DNA of 64,000 nucleotides, from assembly GCF_013423785.1 (NCBI RefSeq), contig NZ_CP058952.1, positions 2,011,665 to 2,075,664 of the forward strand. Direction: 5' to 3'. Made by a program: the position numbers and the translations under genes. Of this stretch, positions 1-8,363 are shown piece after piece; within the stretch, counting starts at the first letter, position 1; the number at the start of each line of letters is the position of its first letter. Below the pieces are notes generated by a model. It made no database searches. It saw only the letters and a list, made by a program, of their open reading frames with translations, and had not been told where the DNA came from. The DNA is from Chitinibacter fontanus (GTDB lineage Bacteria; Pseudomonadota; Gammaproteobacteria; Burkholderiales; Chitinibacteraceae).

Positions 1-65
1 GCCCGATTAGGCGGGTAAACACGGTATCATTTCGTTCGACACTTTTTTCTGCATCGATTCGTACA

Positions 66-683
66 ATGGCAATCAAATTAATCGTAGGGCTGGGTAATCC
101 TGGCGCTGAATATGAAGCCACGCGGCATAACGCGGGCTTTTGGCTGGTCGATCAGCTCGCACGCGACGGCAAGATTATGCTGCGCCACGACAGCAAATTT
201 CATGGCCTGATTGGGCGCGTCAATATTGCTGGGCATGATGTCTGGCTGCTACAGCCGCAAACCTTTATGAATCGCAGTGGTTTGGCGGTGGTGGCCTTGG
301 CGCAGTTTTATAAGATTTTGCCGGATGAAATCTTGGTGGTGCACGACGAGCTCGATATTGCGCCGGGCTTGGCCAAGCTCAAGCAAGGTGGTGGACATGG
401 CGGCCACAATGGTTTGCGCGATATTCAGGCGCATCTCGGTACGCCCAATTTCTGGCGTCTGCGCATCGGCGTTGGTCATCCGGGTAATAAGGCCGAAGTG
501 GCTAATTTCGTGCTCAAGCCGCCGCGCAAAGAAGAGCAAGCGCTAATTGATGACGCGCTGATGAAATCGCTGGTGGTGCTGCCCAAGCTGCTGGCAGGCC
601 AAGCTGGCGCGGCAATGAGTTTGCTGCACACCGATGAAAGTAAAAAACGTGAGCACAAGCCCGCACCAAAGGCGGCAGAATAA
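66..683 (+). CDS. pth: Peptidyl-tRNA hydrolase
   Basis: Releases tRNA from peptidyl-tRNA that has dropped off the ribosome; cytoplasmic and normally essential. The 205-residue product opens with the family signature: the GLGNPG loop at residues 8-13 with N11, and catalytic H21 inside RHNAGF. FMNRSG, VVHDELD and GHNGLRDI follow in the usual order. Length is close to the family norm (about 190-200) plus a basic, Lys/Ala-rich tail. The ATG at 66 puts the motif at its expected place, although no clear Shine-Dalgarno sequence is visible. The upstream neighbour lies outside the window. Confidence 0.97.
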   Translation: MAIKLIVGLGNPGAEYEATRHNAGFWLVDQLARDGKIMLRHDSKFHGLIGRVNIAGHDVWLLQPQTFMNRSGLAVVALAQFYKILPDEILVVHDELDIAPGLAKLKQGGGHGGHNGLRDIQAHLGTPNFWRLRIGVGHPGNKAEVANFVLKPPRKEEQALIDDALMKSLVVLPKLLAGQAGAAMSLLHTDESKKREHKPAPKAAE

Positions 684-701
684 CTAAACAAGCACAAGCT
701 C

Positions 702-766
702 TCCAGCATCGTTACCTCGCCTTGCCGTACTCATTGTACTGTCTGCGGCTGCAGTGCCTTGCTGGA
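702..766. repeat. Correia-like / MITE-like inverted-repeat element
   Basis: The 65 bp between pth and the CobW gene are bounded by 7-bp inverted repeats, TCCAGCA at 702-708 and TGCTGGA at 760-766. Inside is a stretch containing GTACTGTCTGCGGCT, a string I recognise from memory as part of the core of Neisseria Correia repeat elements. GTAC-TCATT-GTAC can form a small hairpin. The classical Correia terminal repeats (TATAGTGG...) are absent, so this would be a related or decayed form. Identification rests on recall, not alignment. Confidence 0.4.
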
Positions 767-799
767 TAACTTTTGCAGAGTTACATAAAGTGGCAAGAA

Positions 800-1855
800 A
801 TGAGCAAAAAAGTAGCTATCCCCGTCAATATAGTGACCGGCTTTCTTGGCGTTGGCAAAACCACCGCCTTGATGAATCTGCTCGCCAATAAGCCTGCCGA
901 TGAATACTGGGCGATTGTCGTCAATGAGTTTGGCGAAGTCGGTATCGACGGTGCCAGCTTGTCGGCGGCAGGGGAGGGCTTGCAGGTTGCTGAAGTACCC
1001 GGTGGCTGTATTTGCTGCACCACCAGCCCGCAATTACGTGTGACGCTCACAAGACTGGCAAGGGGTATGCGTCCAGACCGCTTGCTAATTGAGCCTTCTG
1101 GCTTGGGACACCCGGCGGGTATTGTGGATTTGCTACGTGACCCGATGCTGGCGAGTGCATTTGAATTGCGCGCGATCATTACCTTGCTTGACCCGCGCCA
1201 TTTGAACGATAGTCGCTACACCACACACGAAACCTGGCGCGATCAACTGCAGCTGGCCGATGTGCTGATTTTGAATAAATGCGATCTGGCCGACGCAGAG
1301 CAAATTGCTGCCGCCGAAAAAATGGCCGCCGCACAATTCCCACCCAAGCTGGCGGTGGCGCACACGCGACAAGGCATTTTTGCTGCCGAGTTACTCGATC
1401 TGGAATTACACCCCGAGCGCTGGTCTGATGCGCCCGAGTCGATTGCTCAGACGCATTCCCACCGACTGATGCCGCGCCGTAAAACCAGTGCGGAGATTGA
1501 GCCAATTCAGCCTGCCGCTTGGCCGATGCGTAAACAACAATCGAGTTTAGGCTCGCACAGCTGTGGTTGGATCTTTGCGCCAGACACGCTGTTTTCCAGT
1601 TCAAAAGTGGCGGCGCTGTTTGAGGTATTGAGCCAGCCGAGCGAGTTGGGGCTCAGTGGATTGAGCCGGGCCAAAGGCGTGTTTCAAACCGAGCGCGATT
1701 GGTATCGCTTTGACTGGGTGGAGGGTATGGTGGGCGCAGCGCCGAGCGCCTATCGCCGCGACAGTCGCTTTGAAGTGATTGTAGAAAGTGAAACAGCGCC
1801 CGATTGGACGCTGTTAGAAGCTAAGCTGCTTGCGACACTCATTACGCCGCGTTGA
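800..1855 (+). CDS. CobW/COG0523-family GTPase, putative metallochaperone
   Basis: A G3E-family P-loop GTPase of the CobW/YjiA/ZNG1 group, which uses GTP to deliver metal, commonly zinc, to client proteins. Counted from ATG 800, the Walker A loop GFLGVGKTT is at residues 14-22, the metal-binding CxCC motif (C70-I-C72-C73) follows, and the NKCD guanine-specificity motif lies in the middle. A CobW C-terminal domain completes the 351 residues. An in-frame TTG at 773 would add nine residues, but ATG 800 fits the family start better. It stands alone downstream of the inverted-repeat element. The client and exact metal cannot be read from sequence. Confidence 0.88.
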   Translation: MSKKVAIPVNIVTGFLGVGKTTALMNLLANKPADEYWAIVVNEFGEVGIDGASLSAAGEGLQVAEVPGGCICCTTSPQLRVTLTRLARGMRPDRLLIEPSGLGHPAGIVDLLRDPMLASAFELRAIITLLDPRHLNDSRYTTHETWRDQLQLADVLILNKCDLADAEQIAAAEKMAAAQFPPKLAVAHTRQGIFAAELLDLELHPERWSDAPESIAQTHSHRLMPRRKTSAEIEPIQPAAWPMRKQQSSLGSHSCGWIFAPDTLFSSSKVAALFEVLSQPSELGLSGLSRAKGVFQTERDWYRFDWVEGMVGAAPSAYRRDSRFEVIVESETAPDWTLLEAKLLATLITPR

Positions 1856-1859
1856 ACAT

Positions 1860-2393
1860 TTAGTCGCTCAACGCGCTACGCACTTGCCACATATAGGCAT
1901 CGGCCATTTCGCCCAGCCCCGCTTCACGCAATGCCTTTTGCCAGCGGTCGATACAAAATTGCAGGTCATCAGCGGTTTTCATCACGTCAAACACGTCGAG
2001 CAGCATGTATTCCAGCTTATTGCCGAGATAAGTCTGGTCGGTCATTGTAATGATGCGGCGTACGTTTTGCAGTGCTTTGGCCGACGGTAATTGCTTGCCG
2101 CCCACAGCTTTGGGCGCTGGTTCTGCTGCAGGCTGGATGGTAGGGTCGAAAATGGTTGGTAACGGTGTATGTGAAGGCGCACCCTGCATGCCGATCAGAC
2201 CTTGTTCCTGCAGCTTTACTAGGCGTAGTTTCAGGTCTTCAATATCTGGGTTGAAGGCGACTAAATCTGCGATGCGCTTTTGTCCATCAATCAGGAATAG
2301 TAATTGGCGTTGCTTAATGGGAAAACCAGGAGTGCGGGTTTGTAATTCATGGTTACCCAAATCAGTGCGGAAGAAGACTGTACCGTTATCCAT
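1860..2393 (-). CDS. Conserved hypothetical protein, paralogue of the gene at 31891-32391
   Basis: The 177-residue product was not recognised as a known family. It is cytoplasmic, with no signal peptide or membrane segment. Residues 16-67 (HELQTR...KQRQLLFLIDGQKR...LQEQGLI) match the start of the protein at 31891-32391. Both then have a Pro/Ala-rich linker and a helical C-terminal half. The N-terminal part looks like a small winged-helix-type fold, and the LFLIDG plus 'L..L...GLI' pattern resembles domains that sense a threshold or bind a partner, but this is guesswork. The gene converges on the CobW gene with a 4-bp gap. Confidence 0.7.
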   Translation of the reverse strand: MDNGTVFFRTDLGNHELQTRTPGFPIKQRQLLFLIDGQKRIADLVAFNPDIEDLKLRLVKLQEQGLIGMQGAPSHTPLPTIFDPTIQPAAEPAPKAVGGKQLPSAKALQNVRRIITMTDQTYLGNKLEYMLLDVFDVMKTADDLQFCIDRWQKALREAGLGEMADAYMWQVRSALSD

Positions 2394-2595
2394 GCGATTA
2401 CCTGAAACCTTTCATGCGCGACTGCAAAAATAAAAGACTATGGTAAAGCGCAGCACTCAAGTTGAACATATCAAAATGTTACGCACTGATGATGTGCAAG
2501 TGTCGGAACGAAGCAAATCTAAGGCAGGCAATGTTTGCCACTGATTTATTGAATAAAACGTGTGTTTGAGCGTTCGATAGTGTGTTGTATATTAG

Positions 2596-2636
2596 AAACA
2601 GGTGATGTTGCCTTGCGTGGGCTGCATCACCTGTTT
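2596..2636 (-). terminator. Strong hairpin downstream of ccsB
   Basis: A perfect 12-bp stem, AAACAGGTGATG (2596-2607) with CATCACCTGTTT (2625-2636), has a 17-nt loop. It lies 27 bp after the ccsB stop on the minus strand. The following T run is short, so it may act as a weak terminator or an mRNA-stabilising hairpin. Confidence 0.55.
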
Positions 2637-2662
2637 GCGCTGTTGAACGCTGCGGAGAGGGT

Positions 2663-3784
2663 TTAAAGGCCGCCGTAGGAGTGCAAGCCAGATAAGAACA
2701 TATTGACGCCAATGAAAGCAAAAGTGGTTACTAGTAAGCCAATTACAGCCCACCATGCCAGTACATTGCCACGCCAGCCTTTGACCAGTCGGATATGCAA
2801 CCATGCTGCGTAGTTAAGCCACACAATCAAAGCCCAAGTTTCTTTCGGATCCCAGCTCCAGTACCCGCCCCAAGCATCAGCAGCCCACATCGCCCCGAGT
2901 ACCGTGGCAATGGTGAAAAACAAGAAGCCGACCGCAATTGCTTTGTACATCACCTCGCCCAGTGTGTCGTAGCTAGGTAATCGGTTTACCAGCCAACCTT
3001 TGGCCACCATCAGCTGTGCCACACCAAGCATGGCCGATAGCGCAAAAGCGCCGTAGCCAACAAAATTGGCGGGTACGTGAATCTTCATCCACCACGATTG
3101 CAGTGCCGGAATCAGCGGTTGAATTTCATGAGCTTGTCGATCAAATGTGTACCAAATAATGAAGCCAACCGCAGCGCAGATAATGGGGAGTACAAATGCC
3201 CCCATCGCTTTGGCTGAGAATTTTGCTTCGTAGTACAGATACATCAGCGTCGTTATCAAGCAGAACAAAATAAATACTTCATACAGATTCGATACCGGAA
3301 TATGCCCTACATCAGAGCCAATCAGATAGCTTTCATACCAGCGAACTAGTTTGGAAATCATGGCCATTGCTGCACCCGCCCAAGCCAGCCCACTCGCGAT
3401 ACCCAAAGCGGTTGCCGAGCGTTTGAACATACCGACCCAATACATCAGCATGGATAGGAAAAACAGCACGCACATCCACATGACGGCAGATTGACTGGCT
3501 AAGACATATTTGAGCCAGAAGGCAGTTTGACCACGCGCTAATTCACCTTGGTACAGTGCGATTGCTGCTAGCGCCACTGCGCCGCAAACAGGGAAGAACC
3601 AGCGTAAAGGAGCCCAAAACCAGCCAAGCCAAATCAAACCAGCGGCAGAGCCGAGTAGGATGCCTTGCTCGTAATAATCAAGGTAATTGCTATATAGCCG
3701 CCATGTCATCGCAGCAGTCATCAGAATGAGCGCTGCAAAAGCGTAGTCTGGCCAGCGGCGCGCTTGCAAGAGAGAGGTCATCAC
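2663..3784 (-). CDS. ccsB: c-type cytochrome biogenesis protein CcsB (CcsA/ResC family)
   Basis: Haem-handling membrane subunit of system II cytochrome c maturation. With ResB it moves haem across the inner membrane and attaches it to CXXCH motifs in the periplasm. The 373-residue, multi-spanning protein carries the tryptophan-rich WWD signature WGGYWSWDPKETW at residues 305-317, plus conserved histidines in periplasmic loops. The same family is called CcsA or ResC elsewhere. It follows resB on the same strand with a 3-bp gap, so the two are surely co-transcribed. A dihaem cytochrome c gene lies just upstream. Confidence 0.95.
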   Translation of the reverse strand: MMTSLLQARRWPDYAFAALILMTAAMTWRLYSNYLDYYEQGILLGSAAGLIWLGWFWAPLRWFFPVCGAVALAAIALYQGELARGQTAFWLKYVLASQSAVMWMCVLFFLSMLMYWVGMFKRSATALGIASGLAWAGAAMAMISKLVRWYESYLIGSDVGHIPVSNLYEVFILFCLITTLMYLYYEAKFSAKAMGAFVLPIICAAVGFIIWYTFDRQAHEIQPLIPALQSWWMKIHVPANFVGYGAFALSAMLGVAQLMVAKGWLVNRLPSYDTLGEVMYKAIAVGFLFFTIATVLGAMWAADAWGGYWSWDPKETWALIVWLNYAAWLHIRLVKGWRGNVLAWWAVIGLLVTTFAFIGVNMFLSGLHSYGGL

Positions 3785-3787
3785 AAA

Positions 3788-5812
3788 TTACTCTTTGTTG
3801 CGGTTGAGAAGGGCGCTGGTATGTAGCGCAAATTCTTTATCTAGCTCAGGTGTTTTACGGTTGCTGCTCATCGCGACTAAAGTCCCTTGCGGGCTTAGGC
3901 GTATCCAGAGGCGATTTTCACGAATATAAAACATGCAAAATACACCCAGAATCAGCAGTAGCGAGCCCAGATAAACCACATTTTTACCTGGTGAGCGTGT
4001 TAGCTGAAAGCCGCTGGCTTTGACTTCAGTAAACCCATTTAGTTGCAGCAAAGTCGGGGCGCCATAGTCAAATAACTGGCTGGTGGCGACTAAGCTATCC
4101 ATCAAGAAGCGATATTGTGCCTCGTTAACTGCTATGGTGGGTAAGCCCACTTGGCCTTGCGCGACGTCCATCGCGTCAATCATCGCACCTTGTAAAATTT
4201 TGAGATAGGTTTGGGCGACAGCCGCGCGCTTATCTTCAGGGACTTTCTCAGTTAAAAAGCGATCAATTGCGGGCAGGCCACCACTCGCAAATTGCGTCAG
4301 TACATTGCGGGTGACTTCAGCAAATTGTGCCTGACTTTGCGCCGAAACCCCGCCTCCCGCTTGTGCTTTCGCTGCGGTGCGACGGGCGATTTCTGGATGC
4401 AGGTTTGGATCAAGAATCACCTTGCGTAGACGCATGAAAGTATTGATCTGCATATCTTTATCCAGGGGTATCCGAACAAAGCTAAATGGTGCAGAGACTT
4501 CCCTGCGCATACCTGTCATGAAGTAGGCTGCATTATTCTCGAAGAATGGCGCCATATAGTTCTGATATTCAACTGCTTGCCCGGTATTGTCGCGCAGCTT
4601 GAATTGAACCATAGGCCCCAGATTGCGTACATTTTTATCGCTACGTACCGCTTGGGCGCTGGCCATTGCTTCCTGCAATTTATCCACGGCCATTGTCGAG
4701 GTATTGCTTGGCGCTTTATCAAAATTTTCAATGTTAAATGGGCGCAAATCACCAATTTCAAGCTGGTATTGCTCTTGTCCTAGCATTAGTGGAAGGCTGG
4801 TTTGCGAGCGAGCTGCCAGTGGCTGTGTTTTGCCCGTGCTTAGATCCCATTGCACGAAATCTAGCCCTGAGCCTCCGTCACCAAAACTCGCCTGATAAAT
4901 GGCTATGCCATCAACGATTAGCGGGTGATTCACCTTTACGGTGCCGCTTTGAATTACTTTGCCGCTATTGAGATCGAGTACATCGATGTCACTGGCAAAC
5001 AATTTGGGCATGCCAGTTGAATAATGTTCAATATGAAATTTCTTTAGCTTGAGAACGAAGGGAAGCTCTTGCACAAAATAGCCTTGCCCCGCGTTTAGAA
5101 ACACCACTGATGCGCTGCCGCCTTCAGAAAGCGTGACATTCCCACGAAATGACAGGTTATTGCTTTCTAGACGCGAGCTTGGCGGGATCTGGCTTTGTGG
5201 GATATCGCGTGTTTCTGGTGTTTTTTTGCCAGTGGCTTCTAGTAACTTCAGCGGTAAATTGCCATCCATCAAGCCGCCAATACAAATTACAACAATCGCC
5301 GCATGGGCGAATAAATAACCCAATTTTTGCCAGCTGCCTTTTTTGGCGGCAATCACTAAAGTTTCGCCGTCGGTACGAGATTTGAACCGATAGCCTTGCT
5401 CGGTGAGGTGTTGCTCGACTGCCGCTGGCGTTAAAACGGTGTTTGTTTCAACTTGATGACTCATCAAGCGTAAAGAATTAGTGCTCGCTTTTTCTCGGTA
5501 GCTTTTGATGTCCCGTACGACTCCGGGGAAATGGCGCCAAATACATAAGCTAGTTGAGAGCACCAAAAAGGCCAGAATGAGTAAAAACCAGCTGGAGTGG
5601 TACACATCAAATAGGCCGATGGGCTCGAAAATGCCAAACCAAAAGTCGCCAAACTCGACGCGATAGTTCACGTATGGCTCATTTTGCTTTAATACCGTGC
5701 CAATAATTGAGGCAATGGCCAAAATGGTGAGCAAGCTAATGGCAAAGCGCATGGATGACAGTAGTTCAAAAAGCGCGCGCGAAAATGAGAGGTGACGAGT
5801 ATTTTGGGTCAT
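3788..5812 (-). CDS. resB: Cytochrome c biogenesis protein ResB (Ccs1)
   Basis: Partner of CcsB in system II cytochrome c maturation. The start ATG at 5810-5812 gives about 674 residues. The N-terminus has the family's 'SSMRFAISLLTILAIASIIGT' region as first membrane segment, then a second and third segment, a large periplasmic domain, and a final membrane helix near the C-terminus (NVVYLGSLLLILGVFCMFYI). A TTG at 5866 with an upstream AGGA is in frame and would add 18 residues, but that stretch is the sequence of a terminator hairpin and is not typical of the family. ATG 5812 itself has no visible Shine-Dalgarno sequence. Confidence 0.93.
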   Translation of the reverse strand: MTQNTRHLSFSRALFELLSSMRFAISLLTILAIASIIGTVLKQNEPYVNYRVEFGDFWFGIFEPIGLFDVYHSSWFLLILAFLVLSTSLCIWRHFPGVVRDIKSYREKASTNSLRLMSHQVETNTVLTPAAVEQHLTEQGYRFKSRTDGETLVIAAKKGSWQKLGYLFAHAAIVVICIGGLMDGNLPLKLLEATGKKTPETRDIPQSQIPPSSRLESNNLSFRGNVTLSEGGSASVVFLNAGQGYFVQELPFVLKLKKFHIEHYSTGMPKLFASDIDVLDLNSGKVIQSGTVKVNHPLIVDGIAIYQASFGDGGSGLDFVQWDLSTGKTQPLAARSQTSLPLMLGQEQYQLEIGDLRPFNIENFDKAPSNTSTMAVDKLQEAMASAQAVRSDKNVRNLGPMVQFKLRDNTGQAVEYQNYMAPFFENNAAYFMTGMRREVSAPFSFVRIPLDKDMQINTFMRLRKVILDPNLHPEIARRTAAKAQAGGGVSAQSQAQFAEVTRNVLTQFASGGLPAIDRFLTEKVPEDKRAAVAQTYLKILQGAMIDAMDVAQGQVGLPTIAVNEAQYRFLMDSLVATSQLFDYGAPTLLQLNGFTEVKASGFQLTRSPGKNVVYLGSLLLILGVFCMFYIRENRLWIRLSPQGTLVAMSSNRKTPELDKEFALHTSALLNRNKE

Positions 5813-5813
5813 A

Positions 5814-5845
5814 ACAAAAAAAAGGGGCGCTAAATCGCGACCCCT
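5814..5845 (-). terminator. Intrinsic terminator after the cytochrome c gene, abutting the resB start
   Basis: On the minus strand a G/C stem (AGGGG/CCCCT plus CGC/GCG, with one bulge) is followed by a run of eight T. It lies about 40 nt after the cytochrome stop and ends only a few bases before the resB ATG at 5812. It would cut resB-ccsB expression down relative to the cytochrome. Confidence 0.8.
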
Positions 5846-5884
5846 CTTGGTCTGCTGCGAGAGCAAACAGTTCCTATCAAAGAA

Positions 5885-6499
5885 TTAATGAATTGCTTGA
5901 ATGTACTCAGAAACCGCTTTGATTTCCTGATCAGACAATTTTGCCGCGATTTCAGACATTACTTGGTTGTTAGCACGCTCGCCAACCCGGAATGCAGTCA
6001 ATTGCGCTGTTGTGTAAGCAGCGTGCTGGCTAGACAAACGTGGATATTGGCCAGGAATGCCGGCACCCGCAGGGCCGTGACAGGCCATACAGGCTGGTAC
6101 GTTCTTGCTGGCTACACCACCGCGATAAATTTTCTTGCCCGCTTCGATCAGCTCTTTATTCGACGCGCCTTTCGCTTTCGGTGTTTGTTGGCTGAAGTAA
6201 GCTGCAACATTGGCCATATCTGCTGGTGATAATGGTGTCGCCATACCTAACATCACAGGATTTTTGCGTTTTTGTGATTTGAATTCAGTTAATTGTTTGA
6301 CGATATACTCGGGGTGTTGGCCAGCAAGGCTAGGGTTGGCACTTACAACACTATTGCCGTCGGCGCCATGACAGGCTGCGCAGACTTGATCGACAATTAA
6401 TTTGCCCTTGGCAGGGTCACCCTTAGCGCCAGCGGCAAAAACAGCTGGTGCCATCATCAAAAGTGCTGCTAGCTTTACCGCCACAGTCATGCTGCGCAT
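5885..6499 (-). CDS. Dihaem cytochrome c4-like protein
   Basis: A periplasmic electron carrier with two class I cytochrome c domains. From ATG 6499 (GGGAG seven bases upstream) the product is 204 residues. A signal peptide ends near AVFA-AGAKGDPAKGK. The first CAACH haem site and the second CMACH site lie in similar halves, each with a distal Met region (NPVMLGMA and NNQVMSEIA). This layout is that of cytochrome c4, which usually passes electrons to terminal oxidases. The ResB/CcsB maturation genes lie directly downstream. An upstream in-frame start at 6547 lacks support. Confidence 0.9.
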   Translation of the reverse strand: MRSMTVAVKLAALLMMAPAVFAAGAKGDPAKGKLIVDQVCAACHGADGNSVVSANPSLAGQHPEYIVKQLTEFKSQKRKNPVMLGMATPLSPADMANVAAYFSQQTPKAKGASNKELIEAGKKIYRGGVASKNVPACMACHGPAGAGIPGQYPRLSSQHAAYTTAQLTAFRVGERANNQVMSEIAAKLSDQEIKAVSEYIQAIH

Positions 6500-6631
6500 A
6501 AATCCGCTCCCGTAATTAAGCGTACGTCGGTCGTTTTTTGTGGGCATTAACCCGTAGTCTGCCGACGATGGTCTATCAAATGCTGGTATTCTATAGCAAG
6601 ACCCCGATACAAACCACTATGGCGCTCACAG

Positions 6632-7261
6632 ATGTCCCTATTTCAAGGCCTAACATTCCTTACTACTGTCAATGATTTAAAAGCTCTGCCCAATGAAGGC
6701 ATTGAGGTCGCATTTGCTGGCCGCTCGAATGCGGGTAAATCCAGTGCAATTAACACTTTAGCAAATCATACTCGTTTAGCTTTTGTCTCTAAAACGCCTG
6801 GTCGTACCCAACACATCAATTATTTTGATTTTGGCCAGTCGCGTCGATTGGTTGATTTGCCCGGCTACGGCTATGCCGCGGTCCCAGAAGCGGTACGTAA
6901 ACACTGGCAGGGCCTGCTTGGTAAATACCTTGAAACTCGTCCGAATCTAATTGGCCTTGTGCTGATCATGGACAGTCGTCGTCCGTTGACGGATCTAGAT
7001 CGTGTGATGCTGGATTTCTTTTTACCAACTGGCAAGCCCGTGCATTGTGTACTCACTAAATCTGATAAATTGAATAATCAAGAAAAAGTACAGGCTTTGC
7101 GCTCGGTGAAGGATGAATTTAAAGGTAATCCGCAAATTACAGTGCAGCTGTTCTCTAGCTCTAAAAAGCAAGGCGTTACTGAGGTGGAACAAGTTGTTGG
7201 TGGCTGGTTCGAGGAGATCATGCAGCAACTTGCTGCAAGCGAACCGATGGACGGAGAATGA
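6632..7261 (+). CDS. engB: Ribosome biogenesis GTP-binding protein EngB (YihA/YsxC)
   Basis: An essential GTPase that helps assemble the 50S subunit. The 209-residue product has the P-loop GRSNAGKSS at 30-38, the G2/switch I region [13 protein letters not shown]3 DLPGYGYA, and G4 TKSD near the middle. Length and spacing are typical. It is divergent from the cytochrome c gene and followed by the candidate small RNA at 7303. Confidence 0.96.
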   Translation: MSLFQGLTFLTTVNDLKALPNEGIEVAFAGRSNAGKSSAINTLANHTRLAFVSKTPGRTQHINYFDFGQSRRLVDLPGYGYAAVPEAVRKHWQGLLGKYLETRPNLIGLVLIMDSRRPLTDLDRVMLDFFLPTGKPVHCVLTKSDKLNNQEKVQALRSVKDEFKGNPQITVQLFSSSKKQGVTEVEQVVGGWFEEIMQQLAASEPMDGE

Positions 7262-7267
7262 TTCTCC

Positions 7268-7295
7268 TTGCGAAATAAGTCAGGACGACTATCTT
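7268..7295 (+). promoter_or_regulatory. Possible sigma70 promoter for the small RNA at 7303
   Basis: TTGCGA (7268-7273) and TATCTT (7290-7295) are 16 bp apart. The expected start, about 7 bp further on, falls at the first base of the first hairpin of the candidate RNA. The hexamers are only moderate matches, but the position is striking. Confidence 0.4.
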
Positions 7296-7302
7296 AATCT
7301 GT

Positions 7303-7411
7303 AGGTGCGCCCCTGCACCTCCCGCTTTTCCTCCCTGAGCGGGGCTTCTGAAAAGAAGCAATCTATATGGCCCCAGTCAAGCCAACTTCGACTGGGGTTT
7401 CTTTTTTTCTA
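7303..7411 (+). ncRNA. Candidate structured small RNA with three hairpins and a terminator
   Basis: Four stems follow each other almost without spacing. Hairpin 1 is AGGTGC/GCACCT (7303-7308/7315-7320). Hairpin 2 is CCCGCT/AGCGGG (7321-7326/7338-7343), with a pyrimidine-rich loop containing CCTCCCT. Hairpin 3 is GCTTCT-GAAA-AGAAGC (7344-7359), with a GNRA tetraloop. The last is an intrinsic terminator CCCCAGTC/GACTGGGG (7371-7378/7390-7397) with a T-rich tail. The C-rich loops could pair with Shine-Dalgarno sequences, which is inference. I do not recognise the family. It lies between engB and pilG, and no ORF explains it. Confidence 0.6.
7371..7410 (+). terminator. Intrinsic terminator of the small RNA (or of engB)
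   Basis: A perfect 8-bp stem CCCCAGTC/GACTGGGG with an 11-nt loop is followed by TTTCTTTTTTT. It separates engB and the small RNA from the pil cluster. Confidence 0.88.
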
Positions 7412-7569
7412 CGGTTGCTGGATTAATCTTGCTCTAATCCAAGACTGCAGAATATGATTTTCCCCTCAATATAAAACTAATTCAGATAGCATCCACTTTG
7501 GTTTTGGTGTGTTATCGTTGTTGCCAGCGGCAATTGATGTTGCTGGGTGGTCCAATTCGGGGGAGTCAC

Positions 7570-7953
7570 ATGTCCAATTTGTCAGGCGTTAAGGTGATGG
7601 TGATTGACGATAGCAATACGATCCGTCGCAGCGCTGAGATTTTTTTGGGGCAGGCAGGCTGTGAGGTTATTTTGGCCGAGGATGGATTTGATGCATTGGC
7701 TAAGATAGCAGACCACCACCCTAATGTGATCTTTGTCGATGTCATGATGCCACGCTTGGATGGTTATCAGACCTGCTCATTAATTAAGAAAAACCCGCGC
7801 TTTAAGGCCACTCCAGTGGTTATGCTCTCATCAAAAGATGGACTGTTTGACCGTGCGCGGGGGAGGATGGTTGGATCAGATGAATATCTGACCAAACCAT
7901 TTACAAAAGATAGTTTACTAGCCGCTGTGCGCTTGCACGCCGGTTTGGTTTGA
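7570..7953 (+). CDS. pilG: Twitching-motility response regulator PilG (CheY-like)
   Basis: A single-domain receiver that takes phosphate from ChpA and promotes type IV pilus extension in the Pil-Chp system. From ATG 7570 (GGGGGAG just upstream) it has 127 residues: acidic pair D13-D14, phosphoacceptor D57 in VDVMMPRLDG, and K109 in YLTKP. The ORF is open upstream to 7498, but that part is not family-like. It is first of five pil/chp genes, and the order G-H-I-J-chpA separates it from flagellar cheY. Confidence 0.93.
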   Translation: MSNLSGVKVMVIDDSNTIRRSAEIFLGQAGCEVILAEDGFDALAKIADHHPNVIFVDVMMPRLDGYQTCSLIKKNPRFKATPVVMLSSKDGLFDRARGRMVGSDEYLTKPFTKDSLLAAVRLHAGLV

Positions 7954-7983
7954 AATTCTCACATTTATGGAATGTAAAGCATT

Positions 7984-8346
7984 ATGGCGATCAAAAAAAT
8001 TCTGATTGTTGATGACTCTCCGACAGAGCGGCATTTTTTGGGCGAATTATTGACCAAAAATGGCTTTCAAATTATGACGCTGGAGTCCGGTGAAGAGGCT
8101 GTTTTGAAGACGAAAGAGTTGATGCCGGACTTGATCTTGATGGATGTGGTAATGCCAGGTATGAACGGCTTTCAAGCTACCCGCACGATCAGTCGCGACG
8201 AAGCTACAAAGCACATCCCAATCATTATGTGTACGTCAAAAAACCAAGAAACCGATATGGTTTGGGCTAAGCGTCAAGGTGCAGTTGAGTACGTAGTAAA
8301 GCCAGTTGATTCACAAGAATTGCTCAACAAAATTGCCAACCTATAA
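7984..8346 (+). CDS. pilH: Twitching-motility response regulator PilH (CheY-like)
   Basis: The second CheY-like receiver of the Pil-Chp pathway. In Pseudomonas, PilH works against PilG and favours pilus retraction or acts as a phosphate sink. It has 120 residues, acidic residues D10-D11, phosphoacceptor D54 in LMDVVMPGMNG, and K106 in VVKPVD. It follows pilG by 30 bp and precedes pilI. Confidence 0.93.
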   Translation: MAIKKILIVDDSPTERHFLGELLTKNGFQIMTLESGEEAVLKTKELMPDLILMDVVMPGMNGFQATRTISRDEATKHIPIIMCTSKNQETDMVWAKRQGAVEYVVKPVDSQELLNKIANL

Positions 8347-8363
8347 CATAACTGGGGTTGCAA

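Noticed and set aside
2479..2804. Minus-strand frames in the ccsB downstream region
   Set aside because: One is antisense to, or overlaps, ccsB in another frame and the other covers the terminator-like hairpin; neither looks like a protein.
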